21,214 bases of DNA from an uncultured Chthoniobacterales bacterium (GTDB lineage Bacteria; Verrucomicrobiota; Verrucomicrobiia; Chthoniobacterales; CAKUMP01), in assembly GCA_934667795.1 (NCBI GenBank), contig CAKUMP010000009.1, positions 1 to 21,214 of the forward strand, written 5' to 3'. The notes beneath the pieces are model-generated. The model made no database searches. It had not been told where the DNA came from and saw nothing but the letters and a program-made list of their open reading frames with translations. Position numbers and translations under genes: made by a program. Below are positions 7,684 to 16,237 of this stretch, in pieces (position 1 is the stretch's first letter; each line of letters starts with the position of its first letter).

Positions 7684-8364
7684 TTATGGTGTAGGGAAAG
7701 CGCCATTGGTGGTGTAAGCCAGGTATTTCCATTCAGACACGCCGCCTGTTGTATTGGTGCGTGAGCCGAAAAGAATTACCGCCCGATTTTCTGAAGGAGC
7801 GCCGTATGTCGTGATAATGGGTTCAGAAGCGCCATCCATATATAATTTGGCAACGCCTTCGGCATCCAGTGTCACGCGAAAGACATGAAATTCTGAAGTG
7901 TCGAAAGCAAATGCTTCGCCATCATTGGTACTGATCCCCATTTCATCCAGAGCAAACACATATCCGGTCGTTCCGGTATAAAATGCCAGACAGGTACTAT
8001 AATCCGCACCTGCAGCAACGGATAAAACCCGTGCGGAAAACTCTATTGTTACCAACGGGTTTTTGACAGGATTCCAACGGGAAGCACTATCGATAAAATA
8101 AACACGATACGGCAGGTATTTTCCATCGATTGTTTCATCCTTGGGAGTATCAAATCGCAGGACATCTCCGACAAACTCATCACTGCCTTTGGCGCCGGTC
8201 CCTTCTGTCACTCCGGATAGACGCCACTTCGGATCACTCTCATCCGGCTTCATACCTAACGAAGCATCCCAGATGACATTAAAAATCGGATCAATGTCTG
8301 ATGCATGTGCATTTACAAAACAGCAGACCAATGACAGCAAACAAATTTCAAGAAATTTTTTCAT
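7684..8364 (-). CDS. Secreted concanavalin-A-like protein of unknown function
   Basis: This is a 226-residue protein. ATG at 8364 is set by a good ribosome site, AGGAG at 8370-8374 with a 6-base spacer. The signal peptide is MKKFLEICLLSLVCCFVNAHA. The mature part is beta-rich with LVTIEFSARVLSV, FHVFRVTLDAEGVAKLYMDG and WKYLAYTTNG, a strand order typical of LamG/jelly-roll domains that bind or sense ligands. No active-site motif is evident. Its start overlaps the end of an orphan PEP-CTERM anchor (8348-8449) in another frame, so it was probably once the second gene after a PEP-CTERM gene, as seen elsewhere in this window. It ends at the bidirectional terminator. Confidence 0.75.
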   Translation of the reverse strand: MKKFLEICLLSLVCCFVNAHASDIDPIFNVIWDASLGMKPDESDPKWRLSGVTEGTGAKGSDEFVGDVLRFDTPKDETIDGKYLPYRVYFIDSASRWNPVKNPLVTIEFSARVLSVAAGADYSTCLAFYTGTTGYVFALDEMGISTNDGEAFAFDTSEFHVFRVTLDAEGVAKLYMDGASEPIITTYGAPSENRAVILFGSRTNTTGGVSEWKYLAYTTNGAFPTP

Positions 8365-8449
8365 GAGCTCTCCTGGTAAAAAAGGTGCAGCCTAAGAGTG
8401 AAATAGAAACGAGAAGAAAGGTAGACGGTTCCGGAATCACATTTACGGC
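8348..8449 (-). pseudogene. Orphan PEP-CTERM anchor fragment
   Basis: On the minus strand, from about 8449, the frame reads AVNVIPEPSTFLLV, a hydrophobic stretch (SISLLG...), then FFTRR and a stop at 8348. This is a complete PEP-CTERM sorting signal. No protein body precedes it. The frame runs into the 27-28 bp repeat array and meets a TAG at 8552-8554 in the fourth unit, with no signal peptide or beta-repeat domain. It is best read as the last piece of a PEP-CTERM gene whose rest was lost or displaced by the array. The nucleotide stretch for VIPEPS closely matches the 3633 and 4841 copies. Confidence 0.75.
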
Positions 8450-8717
8450 TCTGTCCCTAATAAAACGCTCGGGAGGTTGGTTTACAGCTCTGTCCCTAAC
8501 GGAACGTTCGAAGGGGTCTGTCCCTAACAGAACGCTCGATAGGGTCTGTCCCTAATGAACATTCGAAGGGGTCTGTCCCTAACAGAACGCTCGATAGGGT
8601 CTGTCCCTAATGAACGTTCGAAGGGGTCTGTCCCTAATGAACGTTCGAAGGGGTCTGTCCCTAATGGAACGTTCGGAGGGGTCTGTCCCTAACAGAACGC
8701 TCGAAGGTTGGTTTACG
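8442..8717. repeat. Nine-copy 27-28 bp direct repeat array
   Basis: CTGTCCCTAA occurs nine times, starting at 8451, 8490, 8518, 8546, 8573, 8601, 8628, 8655 and 8683 (spacing 39, then 27-28). Each core is followed by one of two variants: A (AGAACGCTCGA-type) or B (GAACGTTCGAA-type, containing the palindrome GAACGTTC). The order is A B A B A B B B A. Units 2-9 are bracketed by an 11-base direct repeat GGTTGGTTTAC (8475-8485 and 8706-8716). There are no unique spacers, so it is not CRISPR. I see no long frame through it and no transposase nearby. Confidence 0.9.
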
Positions 8718-8750
8718 GGTAATTGGTAATTCGTAATTAGTAACTACCAA
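8716..8750. repeat. AT-rich short direct repeats at the operon end
   Basis: GGTAATT-type words are repeated (GGTAATTGGTAATTCGTAATTAG) across the end of the alpha/beta hydrolase gene, whose stop lies inside them. No terminator hairpin was found between the hydrolase stop and the array. Confidence 0.45.
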
Positions 8751-10659
8751 TCACGTCCTCTACCAAGTCTGTCCAATCTGCGAACTGGATAAGACCAGGG
8801 ATAATGAAGGATTTCACATCTCGATCATTATAATATCTGGACTGAAGCATTTCACGATAGGGTACCAGTGGAGTATCCCATTGGGAGCGGTTCAATCGGT
8901 TATCCAGTACTGACGCCAATGCGCCGTAGATTCCATACGGTCCATGCAGATACAATTGGACATCTGAATCATCCAGGAATTGCCATTTTTTTAAAGTTTC
9001 CAGACTTCTCAGAACATCATACGTTCTTAGTGCTGCAAAACTATCTCCTAATGTAGATAAATCGTCACATACGCGGTAAAAACTGCCGTGATAGGTTTTG
9101 AGATCTGTTTCTGAATTAAAAGGAAATGGCTCCAGCGGTCCCATGCCCGTGACATTTAATACCAGTACAGAACGACCTTTGCGAATTTCCTGCCGAATCC
9201 AGGAATCATGCGCATCCATTTTCTCGCTTCCATCTTCCCACAAAGCAATCGTCACAGGCGTTTTTACTTCCTTGGCATCGATGGAGCGTAACAACATACC
9301 CGAGTTCAACAACCCGGCCTGGCTCCACCAGAAACCGGAACAGGCACTGATATCCCCCGCCAGGAACTCTTGTGTCATACGCAGGTTTAAATCTACCGGC
9401 TCACGTGCGGCAAACACTGCTTTTTTTAAAAATTCAGCCGCCTGTGGAATATCCTTTTTTGTTTGCGCAAACGCTTCCTTGTTTTCGTCAAAAATGGTTT
9501 TAACATCAGAAAAATCTCCAAGAACCTGACCCGTTTTGGTCACCCAAAGTTGCTCGACGGGTAATGGTATTAGATTTTCTTTCAAAGATTTTTCTTCCAG
9601 TTGAAAACTTTTCACAAAAAAGTCACATGCCGCACGCCCCAGGTTATCTGTATAACGATGCACACTGACATCTTCAACTGGCTGAAATAAATTTTCGCAT
9701 CCGTGCATTTCCCAGAAACGTTTTGCTTTATTTAAAGTTTCGCGTGTTCCTTCGATAGGGAAAAAGTCATATTGAACGCTCAGAACACATAATGGTTTGG
9801 GGGCAAAAGCCATCAGTAAATCTGCATGATCATATCCTGCCGCACTGAAGCCGGGCCATATTTGTTCTGCATCCTGTCCGTATCCGCTATCAAAAATCGC
9901 GCGTCGGGAAGTGAGAAATGTGGCTGGTGCCGCAGCCGCAAGACGTGGTTCCACCAGGAGCATTAAAGTCGTTTGAGTTCCTCCTCCGGAACTTCCGGTC
10001 ACTCCGATACGCGAAGGGTCCACCAACGGATGCGCAGAAAGAAAATCGACTGCACGGATCGCATCATGAAGCATATACCGTGAAAGATTATGCCCTTGTA
10101 ACAAGCATTGAAACCCGCAGTATTCATGCTCTCCTGTGCCTGGGCGCACCGTAAACTTACCCGACGCATTGTCGTAATACCCCATCCGTTCCCCTTGCCC
10201 GGTAGGATCGAGCACCAGCACTATTAACCCACGCGCAACCAACATGCGTGCAAGGATTTGATAACGGGGCTCGGCTTTTGCATTCGTACTATGCCCACAC
10301 AAAAACAAAACAGCCGGGGTATTTTTTGTCGCGCCTTCCGGCACATAAAGATTACTGGTTGCCCGCACACCCGGACGCGTTTCCAGCATCCATTTTTGAA
10401 TACAAAATCCGTCTTCCTGAATTTCTCCGAAACATTCTGATCCAGGCAACCCCTGGGCTTCAGGAAGTCCTCCAATTTGTTTCAAAAAATAATGTCTGAA
10501 CTCTTCCGTATAAGCACGAAGTGCTTCCGGAGACGTCACCGCGTCTCGCTTGATATCCCTAAGCGCCTGCGCACGATTCACCCGTTCCTTCAAATATTCC
10601 CACAACTGGATTTTGGCATTATAATACGTCAAGCGACTATCCACTTTTAAACAACTCAT
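8737..10659 (-). CDS. Cytoplasmic alpha/beta hydrolase, acetyl-xylan-esterase type, with a second hydrolase-like half
   Basis: This is a 640-residue protein. The start is the ATG at 10659, which overlaps the pseudopilin stop by four bases (ATGA); an upstream in-frame ATG at 10767 lies deep inside that gene and is rejected. No signal peptide is seen, so it is probably cytoplasmic. Residues ~120-350 are an alpha/beta hydrolase: AVLFLCGHS (oxyanion region), VLDPTGQGER, nucleophile elbow GSSGG with Ser224, Asp298 in VQYDFFP and His334 in VSVHRYTDN make a credible triad. Residues ~450-640 repeat hydrolase-like features (VLVLNVTGMG) but have HGPYGIYGA where a nucleophile motif would be, so this half is probably non-catalytic. 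Deacetylation of sugars is the likely role, shared with the rest of the operon; peptidase or carbohydrate-esterase alternatives remain. Confidence 0.8.
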   Translation of the reverse strand: MSCLKVDSRLTYYNAKIQLWEYLKERVNRAQALRDIKRDAVTSPEALRAYTEEFRHYFLKQIGGLPEAQGLPGSECFGEIQEDGFCIQKWMLETRPGVRATSNLYVPEGATKNTPAVLFLCGHSTNAKAEPRYQILARMLVARGLIVLVLDPTGQGERMGYYDNASGKFTVRPGTGEHEYCGFQCLLQGHNLSRYMLHDAIRAVDFLSAHPLVDPSRIGVTGSSGGGTQTTLMLLVEPRLAAAAPATFLTSRRAIFDSGYGQDAEQIWPGFSAAGYDHADLLMAFAPKPLCVLSVQYDFFPIEGTRETLNKAKRFWEMHGCENLFQPVEDVSVHRYTDNLGRAACDFFVKSFQLEEKSLKENLIPLPVEQLWVTKTGQVLGDFSDVKTIFDENKEAFAQTKKDIPQAAEFLKKAVFAAREPVDLNLRMTQEFLAGDISACSGFWWSQAGLLNSGMLLRSIDAKEVKTPVTIALWEDGSEKMDAHDSWIRQEIRKGRSVLVLNVTGMGPLEPFPFNSETDLKTYHGSFYRVCDDLSTLGDSFAALRTYDVLRSLETLKKWQFLDDSDVQLYLHGPYGIYGALASVLDNRLNRSQWDTPLVPYREMLQSRYYNDRDVKSFIIPGLIQFADWTDLVEDVIGSY

Positions 10660-11435
10660 GGTGCGGTCAATGTTCCTTTTTTCATGTTTGAAAAATGCGT
10701 AAGATGATAAAAGTATCCGGTATGCGCAACTCCTGTCAGAGGAGCGCATATTGGTTCTTTTGTCCAATCATTATCTGTGGGGAACACAAGCTGCACACTG
10801 CCATCCAGAAAGAAAAAGTGAAGCCCCCGCTGTTCTGGACTTCCGTGATAGCGGGCAATAGGCATTCTTCCGGAGCGGACGTCTCCTTCCATTCCAGGCT
10901 CACCTCCTCGCCAAATGGCACTGTTAAAACTTTTCCGATTTTCAAACCCATCCCAATCATTCATTTCACCCGCTAATACCACTCGATGTAATGGAACCGG
11001 CATGCCTTGCAGAAAATTAGGGTAATATTCACATAGCGACATGTTACCCGCATACGGAAAGCGATAACGCCCATTCACATCGTCGTAGCGCGAACCATCT
11101 GCCAGCGGACAACGCACACGTGGATTTGTGGATAAATAGCCTCCCTCGGTCAGCCATTTATTAAATTGCGGCTGACCTGTCTCCGTGCTCGCAGAGCCCA
11201 TCCCATCCCAATAGGGCAATGCCCCTTTATCCGCCACCAGCGTTAAAATAGCCGTTCCATACACACGGATATTTGCTGCGCATTTGGTCGTTTTCATCCG
11301 TTGATTCATCCGTGACAACGTCGGAAACAATAACACCGCCAAAACCGCCAGAATCGCAATGACTGTCAGCAATTCCAGCAATGTAAGTCCTGCTTGATTT
11401 TTAAATTTAGTTTGTGGGAGCATCGGAGTTTTCAT
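10656..11435 (-). CDS. Type II secretion-like pseudopilin with H..DG tail motif
   Basis: This is a 259-residue protein. The prepilin motif G16-LTLLE21 is followed by a hydrophobic helix (LLTVIAILAVLAVLLFP). Prepilin peptidase would cut after Gly16, with Leu replacing the usual Phe at +1 and Glu at +5. The rest is globular, with CAANIRVYGTAIL and, near the C-terminus, ARYHG...FFFLDGSVQLV. This is the H-(about 9)-DG signature of pseudopilins expanded in Planctomycetes, Verrucomicrobiota and Lentisphaerota. Its start lies 29 bases inside the upstream DUF4838 gene, and its stop overlaps the hydrolase start by four bases, so it is firmly inside the operon. A second in-frame Met at 11423 could also be the start. 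No other pilus or secretion genes are in the window. Confidence 0.85.
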   Translation of the reverse strand: MKTPMLPQTKFKNQAGLTLLELLTVIAILAVLAVLLFPTLSRMNQRMKTTKCAANIRVYGTAILTLVADKGALPYWDGMGSASTETGQPQFNKWLTEGGYLSTNPRVRCPLADGSRYDDVNGRYRFPYAGNMSLCEYYPNFLQGMPVPLHRVVLAGEMNDWDGFENRKSFNSAIWRGGEPGMEGDVRSGRMPIARYHGSPEQRGLHFFFLDGSVQLVFPTDNDWTKEPICAPLTGVAHTGYFYHLTHFSNMKKGTLTAP

Positions 11436-13893
11436 GGGAAGATGCGGGGATTAACAATCTGGAAGGATGGTTGGACAAAAAGGGTGGAATCCCTTGAAAA
11501 TAAACATCCTTTTTTCCTCCGCGAAACGAGATGCGCCAGATTTTTCCATCCGCTTCCGGAGGAACCTCAATGTTGTGTTGTTGAAAAACCTGTGAAGTTT
11601 GTTTGATCGGAGGATTAATTTTCAACCGATCGATAGGGCCATCAATTTGAATCGTTAAGGGTTCGTACGCTTTCGACGTAATTGCAAATTCCTTTGTCCC
11701 TTCGGGCACATAAATGTACGCCTCAGGAACTCGTCCCATTGGATGAAAACTCTGACTGGAACTCGACGCCTTTACAACCACTAATCGGTTGCTGACATAA
11801 ATAGTCGGATACCGCCCCCCTGGAGAAATACTCAATGTATAAATCCCATCACTGGCAGCAACGACATCCAGGATTACTTCTCCTTCCGCAAGCCCATCCG
11901 CGATTGATACAAGTTCAGGATTCTGAAGCTCATACGCCGTACTAAATGTGTCCCACCTCTCTGCTGTTTGTCTTACCTTGATGCGCTCCCCCGCTTTCGC
12001 GCGAATTAATAAAGTCGCAGGACCAAAACGCAAACTCATCCCCAGACTCTCGGGGAACTCTTCCGTCGATTCTTTTTGCGCGGCTTCCAGACGCAAATCA
12101 TCCTGATCCACCCAGGAAACATATTCCTTCCCGGGAGGAGGTAACTTTACGTCATCTAACAAAGCGAGCAGTTCCTCTTCACTCAACGGTTTCACTTCTC
12201 CCTCGCTGGCCGGAAACGTTTTCAAATACCGACGACTTCTTGAAAACTGACTCACAGAAGGATCAATACTTTCAAGAACCTGATAAAAATGCGTAATGTC
12301 TTCAGATGTACTTTCCCGTGCCTGATGTTTGGCATAAATATCCGTTAAAAAATAATGCGCGCGCAGGTAATGAATACGTTTTTTCACCCCGGGATCTACA
12401 GCAAGTTCAGCTGCTTCCTCCAATTTCTCCCGCATCGTATATAAATTTTTTGGAGAAGGATGAATCACCGCTTCATCTAACAATTGATAATACACTTTCA
12501 TCGGCTCCGCGGCTTCTCCATAGGCAGTTGAAACAAAATCTGCTTTAAGCGCATCTAAATCCGCGTGGGGATTCCACCAGAGTTTCCCCATCAGATAATA
12601 ACTGTACCCCCACGGCCCCCAACCGGAACCTGCCTCAGTGATAATTCCGTCTAATCCTTTTTCCTGATACCATTGATAATCCTCCGCATGCACATCTGCC
12701 AATGTAAGTGGCCCATATCCCCACCAAACCGCCAAACCATCGTAATCACGTAATGCCATCCGAGGCGCATTTTCTAAAAATCCTTCCAGCTTTTCACGAA
12801 ATGCGGTATTCGAAAAATCTGTAATCGGTTTAAAAAAACTCTTCGTCCAGGTGGTCATGAAAACCTCAACTCCCGGCACAGCCTTGATATCTGGTGGATC
12901 CTGATGCTGGGAATAAGAACCATAATACCCTACAGAATAATGAGGGAATTCTGCCCGTACTTTTTCAGCAATTTGATTAGCAAATCCGCGAAGACGATTA
13001 GAAATGGACCCTAATTCTTCGCAGGGTTTACATGTACAAAACCCTCCACCATCTGTTGGACTGATACTGTAAATCGTATAATCCCCGATTTCATGTTTAT
13101 AGCCATCATGGATTTTCTCTTCAGACTTGTTTGCTTCCCGTTTCCGTATATCTTCCAATACCTCCTCTATCGCCCGGGCAACCATCGCCTCATTAGAATG
13201 ACATAACTTATAGTTAGGTTCATCTACCTGACGTATCCCATCAATTTCCGCATACCATTCGGGATGACTTCCAGCATATTTTTTAGGAGCAATCAAACGC
13301 CCATTATGACCATAAAATCCGCAACGGTTATGACGATTTCGACGAAACCAGTTTCCAACGGCTTCATCCACCCAGGCACTATGCATTTGACGAATGGGAA
13401 AAGCAGGCTTTTCAGCAAGACGCTTTATATCAAGATTGACCGTATCTTTTGAGGGAACCACTTCTCCCCATTCTCCCGGGAAAAACCACCGAACTCCCAA
13501 TTGTTCCAATAATTCAAATACGCCATACGCAGTCCCAAACTTCGATCCTCCAGCCACACGAACAGCATCCGCTGAAATATCCAGAATGAATCCATCCCGG
13601 CCTAAAGATTGTTTTTCCACTTCCTTAAACAGATCTTCATTACCAGAAACATGCCCAATATAAATACCGATACCATTGTCAGGCACTTTATCTGAAACAA
13701 CAAATTCACGACCCGTTATTTTATGAAGATAATCTTTTAAATCATCCGCAGCATAGCGTTCCTGATCTTCCGCCTGTTCAGATAACACAATAAAGGGAAC
13801 AGGCTTATCAGGAGTCACTAACTCCATCTTTTCAGCATGGACCACAAATAGTCCCATCGTAAAGGCACAATAAAATGCGATATATTTTTTCAT
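11407..13893 (-). CDS. Secreted DUF4838 glycosidase-like protein
   Basis: This is an 828-residue protein with a signal peptide (MKKYIAFYCAFTMGLFVVHA). The N-terminal half resembles the alpha-glucuronidase/GH20-like N-terminal domain (YAADDLKDYLHKITG; GTAYGVFELLEQLGVRWFFPGE). The DUF4838 domain that follows carries the DGGGFCTCKPC Cys motif near residues 283-291 and a conserved barrel-like region with YLMGKLWWNPHADLDAL. The C-terminal ~200 residues are beta-rich and may be a carbohydrate-binding module (FAITSKAYEPLTIQIDGP). The reaction of the family is not settled; an activity on uronic-acid or amino-sugar polysaccharides is inferred. The ATG lies one base after the stop of its paralog, so the pair is coupled. 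The stop falls inside the pseudopilin gene. Confidence 0.8.
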   Translation of the reverse strand: MKKYIAFYCAFTMGLFVVHAEKMELVTPDKPVPFIVLSEQAEDQERYAADDLKDYLHKITGREFVVSDKVPDNGIGIYIGHVSGNEDLFKEVEKQSLGRDGFILDISADAVRVAGGSKFGTAYGVFELLEQLGVRWFFPGEWGEVVPSKDTVNLDIKRLAEKPAFPIRQMHSAWVDEAVGNWFRRNRHNRCGFYGHNGRLIAPKKYAGSHPEWYAEIDGIRQVDEPNYKLCHSNEAMVARAIEEVLEDIRKREANKSEEKIHDGYKHEIGDYTIYSISPTDGGGFCTCKPCEELGSISNRLRGFANQIAEKVRAEFPHYSVGYYGSYSQHQDPPDIKAVPGVEVFMTTWTKSFFKPITDFSNTAFREKLEGFLENAPRMALRDYDGLAVWWGYGPLTLADVHAEDYQWYQEKGLDGIITEAGSGWGPWGYSYYLMGKLWWNPHADLDALKADFVSTAYGEAAEPMKVYYQLLDEAVIHPSPKNLYTMREKLEEAAELAVDPGVKKRIHYLRAHYFLTDIYAKHQARESTSEDITHFYQVLESIDPSVSQFSRSRRYLKTFPASEGEVKPLSEEELLALLDDVKLPPPGKEYVSWVDQDDLRLEAAQKESTEEFPESLGMSLRFGPATLLIRAKAGERIKVRQTAERWDTFSTAYELQNPELVSIADGLAEGEVILDVVAASDGIYTLSISPGGRYPTIYVSNRLVVVKASSSSQSFHPMGRVPEAYIYVPEGTKEFAITSKAYEPLTIQIDGPIDRLKINPPIKQTSQVFQQHNIEVPPEADGKIWRISFRGGKKDVYFQGIPPFLSNHPSRLLIPASSHENSDAPTN

Positions 13894-13894
13894 T

Positions 13895-16234
13895 TTAAGG
13901 AAAGGTTTCTCTCAAAGGTTTTACATTTTCTAATTCTGCTTTATCTCCTTTAGCAGGCGCATAAAACATGCCGGGAGCCGTAATGCCGCCCGTACCCAGT
14001 TCATTGGTTCTTAAGTTTGCCACACAGACCACAACCGTGTTTTTTCCTGCCTGAATTGCATCGGTGACATCCACTTCAAATGGAGTAAAGGCTGATGGCA
14101 CACTAGTTCCTGCAAGTTTTCCATTTACCCACACGCGCGCACTCTCATCGACTCCGCCAAACCAAAGAAAAACACGTTTCCCTTCGAACGCTTCCGCGAT
14201 ATCGACGGTTTGTCTATACCAAGCCAGACCTTTATAATAACGCAATCCCAGATCGCTCCAGGTCGCAGAAAAGGTGGGCGTCTTCTGCCAGTTTCCACCC
14301 GTAATATCCGGCCGTTCATAATGCAGGCTTTCTCCAACCTTCTGTGGGTCCAGTAATGTTTCCCACTCATCCTGCAAGGAGGCCACCAGCGTATTTCCGT
14401 TCGAAACCCGTGTATATCCTTGCTCCACCGGCAAACGGAAAAACCGACGCAGGTAACTTTCTGTCTGTCGCGGAGAAAGCATGGGCGGGTCCATCCCCGA
14501 CAACGCTTCGCGAATTTCATCCAGTTTGTTTAACGCTTGATAAGCCGTTTCCCAATCTCCTCGATCTCGCGCCTCAATCATTTTTGCAAAATTTTCCGTA
14601 AAGGAAAATGCTGAATCGAAAATCCTCACACGCTCCTGATAGGGCGATGTCTTCGCTAATTGTGTTGCTTCCTCTAAATATCCTCGTGCTTTCGCGCGTA
14701 CATCAGGTGGGTAAAATTGCAACAAATTAAATGCACTTCCTGTGTGATAATCGCCGTCACGCATCTGCTCATCGACATACAAGAAAAAGTTTTTCATCGG
14801 GACTGCTGCAGCGCCGAAAAGTTTTTCGGAATAATCCTCCACGAGTGCATCCACATCAACGTCGGCATTCCACATCAGTTTTCCAACCACATATAGCGAA
14901 GGCCCGTGCGCAGCCCACTGATTCGTACATTCTGTTCGAAACCCCTTTACTCCTTGTTTGGCGTAATACGGAATTTCATCTCGCACACGATGCAATTGCA
15001 CAAATGTCATCCCCGGATCGGCAAGGTTAAACCAATACCCACGCTCGTAAACTTCCGGCAAAATCTCTGTCCAGGCATCAATAATTTTCTTCAAATAACT
15101 CCGTTCCGGACATACAGGATTATTCATGCCATGTACGCGACAAAGCCCAATCGGAGCAATTGCCACCACAATCCGAGGATTGGGTTTTACTTTAACCGGT
15201 GGTTCGATGTAGCAGTGATACACGTAAAAAGCAATTTTCTTGTCGGGAAATTCATCAGAAATCCCTTCTAATATCTGATTGAAAAACCAGACATAACGAT
15301 CCGTCACGCTGCGCTCATTAGAAAACGGATCCCAATTCCCGCCATCCAGTGCCTGGCATTCATTGCACTCACAAAATCCACTTCCATCCCGAGGCCCCAT
15401 TCCGATCCATGGAGCATCCGGGTTGTCACGAAAATATTTTTTTGTTTCTGTTATCGCCCGAGATAAAACTTCCGGGTTGGAAATACAGATCTGCGCATCT
15501 TTGTTAGGCGTCGGTGTTTTAGCAAATAAGTCCGGATGTGTTTCCGGCGTGGCGTCTTCGCCAAGCTTGATACCATGTGCCGGAGGAAGAAACAGCCCGC
15601 CCTCTCGTTGATGCTTTTTCCAATGCGCTGTGATCTCTTCACTATCAAGCGCATTGAAGCCAAAATGACGCGCGGGAAACGTGGGTTTTTGTACGGTCGT
15701 TTGAGGCGCAATAGAAACATTTGAAGCGGTGGGAATGACGGTGCCAAGTTCGCCAGGAAAAAACCAGCGTACCCCTAATTGTTCCAGCAATTCGTACACA
15801 CCAATTTCTGTTCCGCGCGGACGTGTCCCCGCAATCGCAATGACTTTTGGAGTGGTTTTAATAAAAAATCCTGTTGGGTCTTCTAATGCTTCACGCATCG
15901 CTTCATCCGGTTTCTCCAACCAATGCAAGGCAAGAGAACCTAACAAAATCGCTGTCCCTTTTTCCTCCGCCAGCTTCTCGTGCAAGTCCGTTTGAGCAAC
16001 GCGATACAACGGCAATTCCGCACCGCTTATTTCTTTAATCGTCTGAACTAACTCCTGTGCAGCTTCCTCTACAGACGATCCATGGAAACGGATTCCCTCG
16101 CCCTTTTCGTCTAGATTGGAAATATAAACGCCTGCGACCGGCTTCCCATCCTGCACCAGCACGAGTGGTGCATCCTCTGCCCACGCCATGGAATGCATCA
16201 CAAAACTTACGACTACAAAAAAAATAAATCTCAT
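13895..16234 (-). CDS. Secreted DUF4838 protein with C-terminal galactose-binding-like domain
   Basis: This is a 779-residue paralog of the next gene. The signal peptide is MRFIFFVVVSFVMHSMAWA. It shares GTEIGVYELLEQLGVRWFFPGEL, the DGSGFCECNEC motif near residue 290 and LYVVGKLMWNADVDVDAL. It then differs at the C-terminus: from about residue 670 there is a beta-sandwich like the sugar-binding domain of GH2 enzymes (GLAWYRQTVDIAEAFEGKRV, RVWVNGKLAG, FEVDVTDAIQAGKNTVVV). That domain suggests direct glycan binding. The stop of the LamG gene is 3 bases upstream (TAAGGAATG), with only a weak AAGGA for ribosomes. The pair looks like a tandem duplication that has since diverged in its binding domains. 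Substrate unknown. Confidence 0.8.
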   Translation of the reverse strand: MRFIFFVVVSFVMHSMAWAEDAPLVLVQDGKPVAGVYISNLDEKGEGIRFHGSSVEEAAQELVQTIKEISGAELPLYRVAQTDLHEKLAEEKGTAILLGSLALHWLEKPDEAMREALEDPTGFFIKTTPKVIAIAGTRPRGTEIGVYELLEQLGVRWFFPGELGTVIPTASNVSIAPQTTVQKPTFPARHFGFNALDSEEITAHWKKHQREGGLFLPPAHGIKLGEDATPETHPDLFAKTPTPNKDAQICISNPEVLSRAITETKKYFRDNPDAPWIGMGPRDGSGFCECNECQALDGGNWDPFSNERSVTDRYVWFFNQILEGISDEFPDKKIAFYVYHCYIEPPVKVKPNPRIVVAIAPIGLCRVHGMNNPVCPERSYLKKIIDAWTEILPEVYERGYWFNLADPGMTFVQLHRVRDEIPYYAKQGVKGFRTECTNQWAAHGPSLYVVGKLMWNADVDVDALVEDYSEKLFGAAAVPMKNFFLYVDEQMRDGDYHTGSAFNLLQFYPPDVRAKARGYLEEATQLAKTSPYQERVRIFDSAFSFTENFAKMIEARDRGDWETAYQALNKLDEIREALSGMDPPMLSPRQTESYLRRFFRLPVEQGYTRVSNGNTLVASLQDEWETLLDPQKVGESLHYERPDITGGNWQKTPTFSATWSDLGLRYYKGLAWYRQTVDIAEAFEGKRVFLWFGGVDESARVWVNGKLAGTSVPSAFTPFEVDVTDAIQAGKNTVVVCVANLRTNELGTGGITAPGMFYAPAKGDKAELENVKPLRETFP

Positions 16235-16237
16235 TCC

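Noticed and set aside
7399..7732. Minus-strand ORFs opposite the tiny peptide gene
   Set aside because: They cross the strong terminator and lack signals, whereas the plus-strand peptide has a clear signal sequence and terminator.
8442..8717. CRISPR array
   Set aside because: The whole 27-28 bp unit repeats; there are no unique spacers of constant length and no cas genes.
10660..10767. Longer start for the alpha/beta hydrolase at 10767
   Set aside because: It would overlap the pseudopilin by over 100 bases; the ATG at 10659 forms a standard ATGA overlap.
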